Positions 16,308 through 24,794 of a DNA stretch of 64,000 nt are shown here, in pieces. This stretch comes from Isoptericola luteus (GTDB taxonomy: Bacteria > Actinomycetota > Actinomycetes > Actinomycetales > Cellulomonadaceae). Within the stretch, counting starts at the first letter, position 1; each line of letters starts with the position of its first letter. A program made the translations under genes and the position numbers. The DNA lies in the NCBI RefSeq assembly GCF_020297055.1, contig NZ_JAIXCQ010000001.1, positions 62,001 through 126,000 of the forward strand, written 5' to 3'. The notes under the pieces are model-generated. The model was given only the letters and a program-made list of their open reading frames with translations, searched no databases and had not been told where the DNA came from.

Positions 16308-17597
16308 ATGGAAGGCGTGACCGAGACGCTTCTGCTCGCGCTCGTCGTCGTGACTGCACTGGCCTTCGACTTCACGAACGGCTTCCACGACACGGGCAAC
16401 GCCATGGCAACCTCCATCGCCACGCGAGCCCTCAAGCCCAAGACCGCCGTGACCCTGTCCGCCGTCCTCAACCTGGTCGGCGCGTTCATGTCTCTCGCGG
16501 TCGCCGCGACCATCGCCAAGGGCATCGTCGACGCCGGAGTCATCACGCTCCCCGTCGTGCTCGCGGGTCTGGTCGGCGGCATCGTCTGGAACCTGGTGAC
16601 CTGGCTGTTCGGCATCCCGTCGAGCTCGTCGCACGCTCTCGTCGGTGGCATGGTCGGCGCCGTGCTCGCGGCCGTGGGCACCTCCGGCGTGCTGTGGAGC
16701 GGCGTGATCTCCAAGGTGCTGGTGCCCGCGCTGCTCGCGCCCGTCATCGCGATCGCCGTCGCCGGGCTGGGCACGTGGTTCGTGGCCCGCCTGACGCGCG
16801 GCGTGCCGCAGGAGGTCAGCAACCGCGGCTTCCGCTGGGGGCAGATCGGCTCCGCGTCCCTCGTCTCCCTCGCGCACGGCACCAACGACGCGCAGAAGTC
16901 GATGGGCATCATCCTGCTCGCGCTCATCGCGGGTGGCGCCGTGCCGGCCGACTCCAGCGTGCCGTTCTGGGTGATCCTCAGCTGCGCCGTGGCGATGGCG
17001 CTCGGCACCTACCTGGGCGGCTGGCGGGTCATCCGCACCCTCGGCAAGGGCCTCGTCGAGATCGACTCGCGGCAGGGCATGGCGGCGGAGACGTCGTCGG
17101 CCGCCGTCATCCTGCTCTCGAGCCACTTCGGCTTCTCGCTGTCCACCACGCACGTCGCGACCGGATCGGTGCTCGGCTCCGGTGTCGGCATGCCCGGCGC
17201 GAAGGTCCGCTGGAACGTCGCGGGGCGCATGTTCGTGGCGTGGCTGGTCACCCTCCCCGCGGCCGGGCTCGTCGGCGCGGTGTGCCACTGGCTGGAGTCC
17301 GCGATCGGCGGCACGGCCGGCACGCTGGCGGTCTTCGGTCTGCTGATCGTCACCTCGGCCGCCATCTGGATCGCCTCCCGTCGCAAGCCCGTGGACCACA
17401 ACAACGTCAACGAGGCGTGGGACGAGGAGAAGGGCGCGGACCTCGAGTCCGTCGCCGCCACCACCGGTGAGGTCGGCCCCGAGCGTGTGGGTCCGCTGCC
17501 CGCCGTGCCCACCGCGGTCGGCCCGATCCTCGGGTCGGTCGAGTCCGTCGAGTCGTTGGCGCCCGTCGGCGCCGCGCAGGGGAAGGTTCAGGCATGA
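16308..17597 (+). CDS. pit: Inorganic phosphate transporter, PiT family
   Basis: This 429-aa membrane protein couples low-affinity phosphate (metal-phosphate) uptake to the proton gradient. Both halves carry the PiT signature: FDFTNGFHDTGNAMATSIATRAL near residue 20 and VSLAHGTNDAQKSMGI near 185. About ten membrane segments are visible, with GIPSSSSHALVGGMVGA and LSTTHVATGSVLG as the paired re-entrant motifs. The C-terminal about 55 residues are hydrophilic. ATG at 16308 has no clear ribosome site; a GTG at 16317 follows GGAAGG too closely. It overlaps the next small membrane-protein gene by ATGA, and a PHO-box-like element lies upstream. Confidence 0.93.
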   Translation: MEGVTETLLLALVVVTALAFDFTNGFHDTGNAMATSIATRALKPKTAVTLSAVLNLVGAFMSLAVAATIAKGIVDAGVITLPVVLAGLVGGIVWNLVTWLFGIPSSSSHALVGGMVGAVLAAVGTSGVLWSGVISKVLVPALLAPVIAIAVAGLGTWFVARLTRGVPQEVSNRGFRWGQIGSASLVSLAHGTNDAQKSMGIILLALIAGGAVPADSSVPFWVILSCAVAMALGTYLGGWRVIRTLGKGLVEIDSRQGMAAETSSAAVILLSSHFGFSLSTTHVATGSVLGSGVGMPGAKVRWNVAGRMFVAWLVTLPAAGLVGAVCHWLESAIGGTAGTLAVFGLLIVTSAAIWIASRRKPVDHNNVNEAWDEEKGADLESVAATTGEVGPERVGPLPAVPTAVGPILGSVESVESLAPVGAAQGKVQA

Positions 17598-17884
17598 GCT
17601 TCATCGACTGGGGCGCGCTGATGCAGGTCCTCGTGGCCGGGCTGATCCTCGGCGCCGGCGCCCCCGCGCTGTTCGCGCTCGGCCTGCGGCTGCTGGCGGG
17701 GACCGCACCCGTCGCGCCCGAGGGCGCTGCCGCGGCGTCGTCCGACGGCGAGGCCACCGCGAGCGCGACCGTGACCATCGCCCGCCCGACGCCGGTCCGC
17801 CTCGTCGGGGCCATCGCCTGCCTCGGTGTCGTGGTCGGCGCCGTCGCCTTCGGCCTGGTCTTCGTCGTCTCCGGCGGGCACTGA
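17594..17884 (+). CDS. Small two-span membrane protein coupled to pit
   Basis: This 96-aa protein has two hydrophobic segments (about residues 8-34 and 69-92) separated by an Ala/Ser-rich loop. The ATG overlaps the pit stop codon (ATGA, 17594-17597), which implies coupled translation and a role with the transporter. A gene of this kind follows pit in other actinobacteria as far as I recall, but I know of no assigned function. Its stop codon is the first TGA of a 10-base tandem repeat. Confidence 0.7.
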   Translation: MSFIDWGALMQVLVAGLILGAGAPALFALGLRLLAGTAPVAPEGAAAASSDGEATASATVTIARPTPVRLVGAIACLGVVVGAVAFGLVFVVSGGH

Positions 17885-17920
17885 CCGGCACTGACCGGCA
17901 CTGACCGGCACTGACCGGCG
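17881..17920 (+). repeat. 10-base tandem repeat (CTGACCGGCA)x4 containing the stop codon
   Basis: Four copies, the last with one change, start at the stop codon of the small membrane gene. Each copy carries TGA, and because the unit is 10 bases the TGAs (17882, 17892, 17902, 17912) fall in all three frames. Confidence 0.9.
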
Positions 17921-17939
17921 CCCGTGCTCGTGGCTCGCG

Positions 17940-19175
17940 TCAGTCGCCGAGGGCCGCCTTGGCCGCGAGGATCCGGCGGGCGGACTCGTCGACCCTTTCC
18001 GCGAACTCCGGGTCCCGGCGGGCCTCCGCCACCAGGGCGTCCGCCATCGCCGGCACGACCGTCGGGTCCGCCGAGGCGAGCACGAGGTCGACTCCCGCGT
18101 CCACCGCGCGCACGGCCCGCTCGCCGGGCGTCCACGGCTGCACCTGTGCCGTCGCCGACACGTCGTCGGTCATGACGACGCCGTCGAAGCCCAGGTGGTC
18201 GCGCAGGAGGCCCGTGACGACGTCGCGCGAGAACGCGGCGGGATCGTCGGGGTCGATCCGGGTGTAGACGGCGGTCGCGACCATGACGTAGGGCGCCCCG
18301 TCGTCGATCGCGTCGGCGAAGAGGCGCACCGACGGCGCGCCGGGCCCCGTGACGTCGTCGGTGACACCCGCTTCGCCGTCCGTGTTCTGCGTGACCCGCC
18401 CCAGGCCGGGGAAGTGCTTGATCACCGGGGCCACGCGGGCCGACTCCATCCCCGCCGAGAACGCCTGTGCGGACCGGGACACGGAGGCGGCGGTGAAGCC
18501 GTAGCTGCGGTCGAACGCGCCGACGGGCGCGTTGTCCGCGGCTGACTCGCGTGGCACGAGGTCCATCACCGGTGCGAGGTTGAGGTTGACGCCGGCGTCG
18601 GCGAGCTCGGTGCCCCACCGTTCGGCGCGATTTTCCAGCGTGGTCACGGGCCAGGTGGCCTGCTCCGTCGCGGCGGGGATGTCGGAGAAGCCCGGCCCGG
18701 TCAGCACCTGGACCTTGCCGCCCTCCTGGTCGGTGGCCACGAGCATCGGCGTGCCGCGGGTGGTGCGCGGCGAGACGAGGCCCGTGTATCTCTCGACGAG
18801 GTCGCGCGTGGCGGCCACCCCGGCGTCGCTGCGGCCGTGCAGGAAGATGTTGCCGACGTGGTGCTGGCGCACGGCGCGGGCGCTCACGGGCTCCGGGTCG
18901 CTCACCGAGACGCCCACGACGAGAAGCTGGCCCACCTTCTGCGCCAGCGACCAGCCCGCCAGCTCGTCGTCGGGCGCGGAGCTGGTCGAGGGGGTCGCGC
19001 TGGGCGAGGGGGACTCGGGCGAGGGCGTCACCGACGGGGCCGTCGTCGTCGGCGACGCGGAACGGGACGTGGCTGCCGGCGCCGGGCTCGGCTCGCCCAC
19101 CGGGCCGCCGCAGGCCGCGAGCAGCAGCCCGGCCGTGGCGACGCCGACGGTGCGACCGACCGCGAGACGCGTCAG
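17940..19175 (-). CDS. GH3 family beta-N-acetylhexosaminidase-like lipoprotein
   Basis: This 411-aa predicted lipoprotein has a basic start (LTRLAVGRTV), hydrophobic core and lipobox LAAC, then a Ser/Thr/Pro-rich tether to about residue 75, followed by a GH3 N-terminal (beta/alpha)8 domain. GH3 landmarks are KVGQLLVVG, ATDQEGGKVQVL, VNLNLAPVMDL, VIKHFPGLGRVTQNTD and the nucleophile Asp in GVVMTDDV. NagZ enzymes use a D-x-D-x-H loop after KHFPGHG; here that histidine loop is not evident, as in many actinobacterial homologues, so the substrate may differ. No ATG/GTG/TTG fits the signal peptide; a CTG at 19175 overlapping the upstream stop (CTGA) is the best candidate start. Confidence 0.8.
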   Translation of the reverse strand: MTRLAVGRTVGVATAGLLLAACGGPVGEPSPAPAATSRSASPTTTAPSVTPSPESPSPSATPSTSSAPDDELAGWSLAQKVGQLLVVGVSVSDPEPVSARAVRQHHVGNIFLHGRSDAGVAATRDLVERYTGLVSPRTTRGTPMLVATDQEGGKVQVLTGPGFSDIPAATEQATWPVTTLENRAERWGTELADAGVNLNLAPVMDLVPRESAADNAPVGAFDRSYGFTAASVSRSAQAFSAGMESARVAPVIKHFPGLGRVTQNTDGEAGVTDDVTGPGAPSVRLFADAIDDGAPYVMVATAVYTRIDPDDPAAFSRDVVTGLLRDHLGFDGVVMTDDVSATAQVQPWTPGERAVRAVDAGVDLVLASADPTVVPAMADALVAEARRDPEFAERVDESARRILAAKAALGD

Positions 19176-19645
19176 CGTGCTGGTGCCCCGTCCCGGTGCG
19201 CGAGCGTCGCGAGCGCGTCCTTCCAGTGCCCCTCGGAGCGTGCGGCGTGCTCGGCCGTGTCGACGTTGCGCTGCTCGACGGTGACGACGGTGCCGGTGGC
19301 GTCGGGCTCCAGGGTGATCCGGATGTCGTGGTAGTTCTCGGGGGAGTCCTCGAGCTCGCCCAGCGGCGAGAAGTGCGTGAAGTGCAGCAGGCGCGGTCGC
19401 TCGACGGCGACCACCTCGCCCTTGTCCGCGAACACGCGGCCGAAGAAGTGCCCCTCGAACGTGATGGGGCTGCCCGGCCGGTAGTCCGTCTCGACGTTGG
19501 CGCCCAGCATCCACCGTGCGCCCGGGTGCATGAGCTCCGCCCATACCCGGTCCGGCGGCTGCTGGACGTGCACGGACGCGTGGGCGACGTGCTCGGTCCA
19601 GTGGCCGGCGGCGTCGGTGGCCTCAGGGTTGATCGGAGAGGTCAT
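19172..19645 (-). CDS. SRPBCC/START-like (AHSA1-type) domain protein
   Basis: This 157-aa protein has the polyketide-cyclase/START-like fold: HVAHASVHVQQPPDRVWAEL at the first strand and helix, a central GSPITFEGHFFGRVFADKGEV, and the C-terminal amphipathic helix HAARSEGHWKDALATL. Such proteins bind hydrophobic ligands or, in the AHSA1 group, contact chaperones; nothing here fixes the ligand. The start ATG at 19645 (MTSPINPEATD) has GGAAGGA upstream; the frame extends further but without conservation. It overlaps the GH3 gene by 4 bases and runs in the same direction. Confidence 0.82.
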   Translation of the reverse strand: MTSPINPEATDAAGHWTEHVAHASVHVQQPPDRVWAELMHPGARWMLGANVETDYRPGSPITFEGHFFGRVFADKGEVVAVERPRLLHFTHFSPLGELEDSPENYHDIRITLEPDATGTVVTVEQRNVDTAEHAARSEGHWKDALATLAHRDGAPAR

Positions 19646-19729
19646 GGGGGTTCCTTCCGGCGGCGTCGGTGCTCCCCACGACCCTAGCGCCGGACCCGGT
19701 CGCGGTCGCACCGAGCGACGACGCAGGGC

Positions 19730-20617
19730 TCAGGTGGTGGTGGCGAGGCGGCGCACGACGTCGAGGGCGTCGTCCACAGACTGTGCGGGGTCGGTCACGG
19801 GCGCCTGGAGGTGCCGGACGACGCCCTCCGGGTCGACGAGCAGCGTGACGCGCTTGAGCCGGTCCGAGCCGCCCGCGCGGAACACGGGCAGCCGTAGGGC
19901 GGACGACGCGAGCCCGTCCTGGTCGGACGCCAGACGGTACGGCAGCTCCGCGTGCGCGGCGAACGCGGCGAGCTGCTCCGGGTGCTGGGTGCTCACGCCG
20001 AGCACGCGCGCCCCGGCACCGACGAGCGCGGCGTGCCGGCGTCCGTAGGTGACGCACTCGAGGGTGCAGCCGCCGGTCCCGGGCACCTCGCCCCAGCGCG
20101 GTGGATATCCGGCCGACCCGGGAGCGTACGCGCCGGGGAAGAAGAACAGGACGGTCCACGCCTCGGGGTCCACGAGCCGCACCTCGGTCCCGTCGTGGGC
20201 CTCCAGCCCGACGTCGGGCACCCGCGTGCCAGCGAGCCCGCGCACGCGGTGCAGCTCGGCCTCGCCGAGACCGCCCGTCAGCGACCCGTCGCCCAGCACG
20301 TGCCGCGTGCCCCACTCTTGCAGCGCGAGCAGCACGGGAAGGAGCCCCTCACCGCGCGCGGTGAGGCGGTAGTCGTAGCGCGGCGGGCGGTCCGAGTACG
20401 GCACCTTGACGAGCACCCCGTGCTCGACGAGCCCGCCGAGGCGCTCGGCGAGCGCGCGCCGGGACAGCCCGAGCTCACGCGTGAAGGCCTCGAAGCGGGT
20501 GACGCCCGCCGCCGCCTCGCGCACGATCAGCAGGGTCTGCCAGTCCCCGACGACGCCGAGCGCCTGGGCGATGCCGCAGTCGGTGTCGACGAGCTCCTCA
20601 CGACGCATGGCGCTCAT
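19730..20617 (-). CDS. HxlR/MarR-type HTH fused to peroxiredoxin-like domain
   Basis: This 295-aa fusion has, at residues 1-115, an HxlR-type winged helix (DTDCGIAQALGVVGDWQTLLIVREA, then FTRELGLSRRALAERLGGLVEHGVLVK), a DNA-binding module that in HxlR regulators responds to redox or aldehyde stress. Residues about 128-295 are a thioredoxin-fold AhpC/TSA-Redoxin domain: WTVLFFFPGAYAPG, then TGGCTLECVTYG, with two cysteines spaced C-x3-C, the first probably peroxidatic. The fusion suggests a peroxide-sensing transcription regulator. ATG at 20617 is given; ATG at 20608 has better spacing to AGGAGAGG and may be the true start. It is divergent from the MFS transporter at 20752. Confidence 0.85.
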   Translation of the reverse strand: MSAMRREELVDTDCGIAQALGVVGDWQTLLIVREAAAGVTRFEAFTRELGLSRRALAERLGGLVEHGVLVKVPYSDRPPRYDYRLTARGEGLLPVLLALQEWGTRHVLGDGSLTGGLGEAELHRVRGLAGTRVPDVGLEAHDGTEVRLVDPEAWTVLFFFPGAYAPGSAGYPPRWGEVPGTGGCTLECVTYGRRHAALVGAGARVLGVSTQHPEQLAAFAAHAELPYRLASDQDGLASSALRLPVFRAGGSDRLKRVTLLVDPEGVVRHLQAPVTDPAQSVDDALDVVRRLATTT

Positions 20618-20751
20618 CCTCTCCTCGGTGACGGGCGTGCGTCCATCCGGGCCTGTCAGGTAAGTTCCAATCTGGAACTTGCCAAGGACGACGGTACCGC
20701 GCCTGTTCCCGGCCCGCCGTCAGGACCGAACCCTGATCGAGGAGGTGGCCG

Positions 20752-22125
20752 GTGGCCCCCAGCGCACGGCCGTTCTGGACCTATTGGGCAGCGAGCACCG
20801 CGAGCGGCGTCGGGACCGCCGTCACGACGGTCGCGCTGCCCCTGACGGCGGTGACCGTGCTCGACGCCGGTCCGGTCGAGACGGGTCTGCTGGCCGCGTC
20901 GTCGTACCTCGCCTGGGTGGTGCTCGGCCTCCCCGCCGGTGCGATCGTGCACCGGCTGCCCCTGCGCGCCACCCAGGTGGTGGCCGACCTGGTGCGGGCG
21001 GTGGTGATGCTCGCCGTCCCGCTGGTCTGGTGGCTGGGGGAGCTGCACCTGGTGCACCTGGTGCTGGCCGCCCTCGCGGTCAACGTGGCCGAGGTGTTCT
21101 TCTTCACCGCCAACACGACGTTCCTGCCCACGGTGGTACCGCAGCACGAGCTGACCGGCCGCAACAGCCTCGTCTCGGGTACTCATGCGGCCACCCAGCT
21201 CGGCGGCCCGTCCGCAGCGGGACTGCTCGTCCAGGTGGTGGGCGCGGTGCCGGCGCTGCTGGTCGACGCCGCCTCCTACCTCGCGTCCGCGCTGCTGCTG
21301 CGCCGACTGCCGGAGCGGCGCGAGCCGGCCCCCGCCGACGGCGAGGCGCGCCCACCGATGGGCGCGATGATCGCCGAGGGCTGGCGGTTCGTGGTGCGCC
21401 ACCCGGTGATGGCACCCGCCACCTGGTGGGCGTGCACCGTCAACCTCGTGTGCGGGGTGCAGGCCGGACTGTTCGCCGTGTACCTGGTGCGCGACCTCGA
21501 CGCGCCGCCCGCCATGGTGGGCGTGCTGCTGGCCGCCGACGGCGTGGGCTCGCTGCTCGCGGCGGCCGCCACGCCGTGGCTCGTGCGCCGGTTCGGGTCC
21601 GCACGGGTGCTCCTGTTCGACGGGCTGGTCGGGTTCGCCGGCGCGCTGCTCATCCCGCTCGGTGCAGGAGGCGTCGGCTGGCTCTGCTTCGCCGTCGGCA
21701 CGCTCGTGTTCGGCGCGTCCGTGGTGCCGGGGAGCGTCGTGACCCGCACGTACCGGCAGGTGGCGAGCCCGCCGCAGCTGCTCTCCCGCGTCATGGCCAC
21801 CGTGCGGTTCGTGTCGTGGAGCATGATCCCGCTGGGCTCGCTGGTGGCAGGGGTGCTGGCAGCGCGGTTCGGCAGCCGGGAGGTGCTGCTGGGGTCGGCG
21901 TTCGTGCTGCTGGCCGGGCCCGCGATCGTGGGGCTGAGCGAGATCCGGCGCCTGCGCGACCTCGAGGACTATCCGCCGCCGAGATCCGGCGTCGGGCCCG
22001 ACCCTCAGGCGAGGGCGTCAGCCGCGGCCGCGACGAACGCGTCGACGTCGTCGGGCGTGGTGCTCCACGCGCACATGAGCCGCACCTCGACCCGGCCGGA
22101 GTCCTCGCCACCGGCCCAGTCGTAG
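20752..22125 (+). CDS. MFS transporter (Tsr-type drug exporter-like)
   Basis: This 457-aa membrane protein has about 11-12 hydrophobic segments and the pattern of MFS_3/enterobactin-exporter-like proteins: FWTYWAASTASGVGTAVTTVALPL at the first span, GLPAGAIVHRLPLR in the loop after span 2, and a middle loop PERREPAPADGEARP. GTG at 20752 has GAGGAGG 6 bases upstream. The last about 45 codons (after RLRDLEDYPPPRSG) overlap the convergent threonine aldolase gene by 121 bases and look like read-through tail rather than fold. It is divergent from the HTH-peroxiredoxin fusion, which could be its regulator. Confidence 0.85.
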   Translation: MAPSARPFWTYWAASTASGVGTAVTTVALPLTAVTVLDAGPVETGLLAASSYLAWVVLGLPAGAIVHRLPLRATQVVADLVRAVVMLAVPLVWWLGELHLVHLVLAALAVNVAEVFFFTANTTFLPTVVPQHELTGRNSLVSGTHAATQLGGPSAAGLLVQVVGAVPALLVDAASYLASALLLRRLPERREPAPADGEARPPMGAMIAEGWRFVVRHPVMAPATWWACTVNLVCGVQAGLFAVYLVRDLDAPPAMVGVLLAADGVGSLLAAAATPWLVRRFGSARVLLFDGLVGFAGALLIPLGAGGVGWLCFAVGTLVFGASVVPGSVVTRTYRQVASPPQLLSRVMATVRFVSWSMIPLGSLVAGVLAARFGSREVLLGSAFVLLAGPAIVGLSEIRRLRDLEDYPPPRSGVGPDPQARASAAAATNASTSSGVVLHAHMSRTSTRPESSPPAQS

Positions 22126-23174
22126 AAGCGCGAGCGCTCGCGCAGCCGGTCGGCGACGACGCGCGGCATGGTCGCGAAGACGGCGTTCGCCTCCGTCGGG
22201 CGGGTCACGCGGACGCCCGACGGCGCGCCGTCCGGGTCGTCGGCCCCGCCCAGCCGCGCCAGGCCGGCACCCAGCCGGGCGGCCATGGCGTTCGCGTGCG
22301 CGGCATTGCGCCACCACAGGGGAGCGTCGCTCTCCGGTCCGCGGCCGGGTGCGGCCGCCGTCGGGGCGCCCGGCTCGCCGAGCAGCGCCAGGAGCTGCGC
22401 GGACACGAACCTCATCTTCGACGCGAGCTGCATCTGGGCCTTGCGCAGGAACGGCACGGCCGCCGCGGCCGACTCCCGCGCCCGCGCGGACGCGTCGTGC
22501 GGGGCGTCGTCCGGCCCCAGCACCAGGACCGCCTCGCCCAGCATGCCGCCGTTCTTCGCGGCACCCAGGGAGACGACGTCCACCCCGAGGTCCGTGGTCA
22601 GCGCACGCAGCGAGCAGCCGAGCGCCGCGGCGGCGTTCGCCAGCCGCGACCCGTCGACGTGCACCGCCATGCCCAGGTCGTGCGCCACGTGCACCAGCGC
22701 GCGCAGGTCCTCGACGGTGTACACGGTGCCGAGCTCCGTGGACTGCGTCAGGGACAGCACGGCCGGGTGGGCGCGGTGCACGTCGTCGCGCTGCGGTGCC
22801 CACCGGGCGACGTCGTCGGGCGTGATCCGGCCGTCCACCGACGGGCAGGCGAGCAGCTTGAGGCCGCCCACCCGCTCGGGCGCGCCGTTCTCGTCGGTGT
22901 TCGCGTGCGCGACGTCGGACGCCACGACACCGCCCCAGCGCGGAGCGAGCGCCGTGAGCGACACGACGTTCGCCCCCGTGCCGTTGAGCAGCGGGAACGC
23001 GAGCGCCCCCGCGCCGAACACCTCGCGGACGCGGGCGTCCAGCCGCGCCGTGACAGGGTCGTCCCCGTAGGCGACGGCGTACCCGTCGTTCGCCGCGGCG
23101 ACCGCCGCGAGCACGTCCGGGTGGGCGGGCGCGTAGTTGTCGGAGGCGAACGGCGGGAGCTCAGGCACGGTCAC
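22005..23174 (-). CDS. ltaE: Low-specificity L-threonine aldolase family, PLP enzyme
   Basis: This 389-aa PLP-dependent fold-type I enzyme cleaves L-threonine/allo-threonine to glycine and acetaldehyde. Family features are FASDNYAPAHPDVLAAV at the start, ALAFPLLNGTGANVVSL, the HVDGSRLANAAAAL segment that binds PLP and the Schiff-base lysine in VVSLGAAKNGGML. The family is usually 330-360 aa; an insertion AAAPGRGPESDAP lies near residue 300. GTG at 23174 is chosen because TACGCT stands 7 bases upstream (leaderless). The long open frame above it has no coding character. Its 3' end overlaps that of the MFS gene. Confidence 0.9.
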   Translation of the reverse strand: MTVPELPPFASDNYAPAHPDVLAAVAAANDGYAVAYGDDPVTARLDARVREVFGAGALAFPLLNGTGANVVSLTALAPRWGGVVASDVAHANTDENGAPERVGGLKLLACPSVDGRITPDDVARWAPQRDDVHRAHPAVLSLTQSTELGTVYTVEDLRALVHVAHDLGMAVHVDGSRLANAAAALGCSLRALTTDLGVDVVSLGAAKNGGMLGEAVLVLGPDDAPHDASARARESAAAAVPFLRKAQMQLASKMRFVSAQLLALLGEPGAPTAAAPGRGPESDAPLWWRNAAHANAMAARLGAGLARLGGADDPDGAPSGVRVTRPTEANAVFATMPRVVADRLRERSRFYDWAGGEDSGRVEVRLMCAWSTTPDDVDAFVAAAADALA

Positions 23175-23187
23175 GGCGCCCAGCGTA
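23172..23187 (-). promoter_or_regulatory. Leaderless -10 (TACGCT) for threonine aldolase
   Basis: On the minus strand TACGCT (23187-23182) is followed after 7 bases by the GTG start at 23174. Confidence 0.55.
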
Positions 23188-23204
23188 GGCCCGCCCGGCG
23201 CCTT

Positions 23205-23248
23205 GCCCACGCCGCGCCCACGCCGCGCCCACGCCGCGCCCACGCCGC
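23205..23248. repeat. 11-base tandem repeat (GCCCACGCCGC)x4
   Basis: Four perfect copies lie between the dodecin stop and the threonine aldolase start, immediately upstream of the aldolase -10 region. Confidence 0.85.
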
Positions 23249-23254
23249 GCCCGT

Positions 23255-23277
23255 GCCCCGCGCTCGTAGGGCGGGGC
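23255..23277 (-). terminator. Hairpin after dodecin gene
   Basis: GCCCCGC (23255-23261) pairs with GCGGGGC (23271-23277) across a 9-base loop, 11 bases after the dodecin stop on the minus strand. No U-tract is visible. Confidence 0.5.
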
Positions 23278-23287
23278 GCCCCCGGTC

Positions 23288-23497
23288 TCAGTCGTCGAGG
23301 ACGAAGGTGATCTCCAGCGTCACCTGGTACGACGACGCCACGCCGTCCCGCACGTCGATCTTCTGCTCCTTGACCCACGCCCCCTGCACGTTGCGCAGCG
23401 TCGAGGCGGCGCGGGCGATGCCCGCCTGCGTCGCGTCCTCGAAGCTGCTGTCCGAGCGGGCCGTGATGGTGGTGATTCGAGCCACGGAGGTCGTCAT
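23288..23497 (-). CDS. Dodecin, flavin-binding storage protein
   Basis: This 69-aa protein matches dodecin in length and sequence: VARITTITARSDSSFEDATQAGIARAASTLRNVQGAWVKEQKIDV, with the single Trp that stacks on the isoalloxazine ring and the Gln/Glu-rich strand after it, ending YQVTLEITFVLDD. Dodecins form hollow 12-mers that sequester riboflavin, FMN or FAD (or CoA in some). The ATG at 23497 has GAGGAG upstream; the longer frame from 23545 is not conserved. Confidence 0.93.
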   Translation of the reverse strand: MTTSVARITTITARSDSSFEDATQAGIARAASTLRNVQGAWVKEQKIDVRDGVASSYQVTLEITFVLDD

Positions 23498-23771
23498 CTC
23501 TGCTCCTCGTCGGTCGGACGGCGCCGCTCGAGCGGTGCCGTCCATCCATCGTGACCCGGTCCGGCGATGGTCGCCGCCCGGGGGTCATCCCCCGAATCCG
23601 GGCGTGGCCGAGCCCACAGGGCGGCGTGGAACCGCGCCGTCGCGCCGCGCGTCTTACCCTCGGAGGTGCGGATTGGCGGCGTGCTCGTCACCCGTGCGGG
23701 GCCCGAGACCGTGGCCCCGGCCATGTCGTCGTCGCCGCCGGGTGCCCTCCGCCCGGCCGTCTGGAGCTCGA

Positions 23772-24794
23772 GTGACCGGGAACGCCACCACCAGGTTCAG
23801 CAATGTCGCATTGCTGTCGGTCACGCGCCGGCTGCCCTCAGGGGTCCGGACGTCGGCCGACGTCCAGGCGCGCCTCGCCCCGTCGCTGCGCCGGCTCAAG
23901 CTGCCCCGGACGCTGCTGGAACGCGTGGCGGGCGTGTCCGAGCGCCGCGCCTGGGGTCCCGGCGAGGACTCCGACACGGCGACCGTCGCCGCCGGCCACG
24001 ACGCGTTGCGCGAGGCAGGGGTCGACCCGAGCGACGTGGGCCTGCTCATCAACACCTCGGTGACGCGCAAGCACCTGGAGCCGTCGGTCGCCGTGCGCCT
24101 GCACCACGGGCTCGGGCTGCCGTCGTCGGCGGTGAACTTCGACGTCGCGAACGCCTGCCTCGGCTTCATCAACGGCATGAGCCTGGCCGCCACGATGATC
24201 GAGTCCGGGCAGATCCGCTACGCGGTCGTCGTCGACGGCGAGGACGCCGACGACATCCAGGACCGCACCGTCGAGCGCCTGCTGCGCGACGGCGTGGGCC
24301 GCGAGGACTTCATGCAGGAGTTCGCCACGCTGACCCTCGGCTCCGGGTCCGCCGCCGCCGTGCTCGGCCGCGCGGACGAGCACCCGCAGGGGCACCGCGT
24401 GCTCGGCGGCGTCACGCGTGCCGCCACCCGGTTCCACGACCTGTGCGTGGGCAGCGCCGACGGCATGTTCACCGACGCGAAGGCGCTGCTCGACGGCGGC
24501 CTCGAGCTCGTCGTCGACGCCTGGAAGGACGCCACCGCGGACTGGAGCTGGGACTCGATGGACCGGTACGTCACCCACCAGGTGTCGCGCGTGCACACGA
24601 ACGCCATCGTCGAGGCGGTCGGCCTCGACCGCTCCAAGGTGCCCACCACGTACCCGCGCCTGGGCAACGTCGGACCGGCGTCCGTGCCGATCACCCTCGT
24701 CGAGGAGCAGGACTCCCTGGCCGCGGGTGACCGGGTGCTGCTCATGGGCGTCGGCTCGGGCATCAACACGGCGATGCTGGAGCTCGCCTGGTGA
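23772..24794 (+). CDS. oleA: OleA, thiolase-fold fatty acyl-CoA condensing enzyme
   Basis: This 340-aa condensing enzyme joins two fatty acyl-CoAs head to head to a beta-ketoacid, the first step of long-chain olefin synthesis. It has the KAS III fold with the catalytic cysteine in FDVANACLGFINGM (about residue 123), a histidine in VTHQVSRVHTNAI and the asparagine in RLGNVGPASVP. The N-terminal TGNATTRFSNVALLSVTRRLP and the RRAWGPGEDS loop match OleA rather than FabH. GTG at 23772 is the only fitting start (GGAG 6-9 bases upstream). It overlaps oleBC by GTGA. A TACCCT at 23655-23660 may be its -10. Confidence 0.92.
   Translation: MTGNATTRFSNVALLSVTRRLPSGVRTSADVQARLAPSLRRLKLPRTLLERVAGVSERRAWGPGEDSDTATVAAGHDALREAGVDPSDVGLLINTSVTRKHLEPSVAVRLHHGLGLPSSAVNFDVANACLGFINGMSLAATMIESGQIRYAVVVDGEDADDIQDRTVERLLRDGVGREDFMQEFATLTLGSGSAAAVLGRADEHPQGHRVLGGVTRAATRFHDLCVGSADGMFTDAKALLDGGLELVVDAWKDATADWSWDSMDRYVTHQVSRVHTNAIVEAVGLDRSKVPTTYPRLGNVGPASVPITLVEEQDSLAAGDRVLLMGVGSGINTAMLELAW

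Noticed and set aside
20679-24794. 1371-codon open frame on the plus strand
   Set aside because: Only its last 340 codons (oleA) look like protein; the rest overlaps the MFS and threonine aldolase genes in another frame and is Arg/Ala-rich composition shadow.
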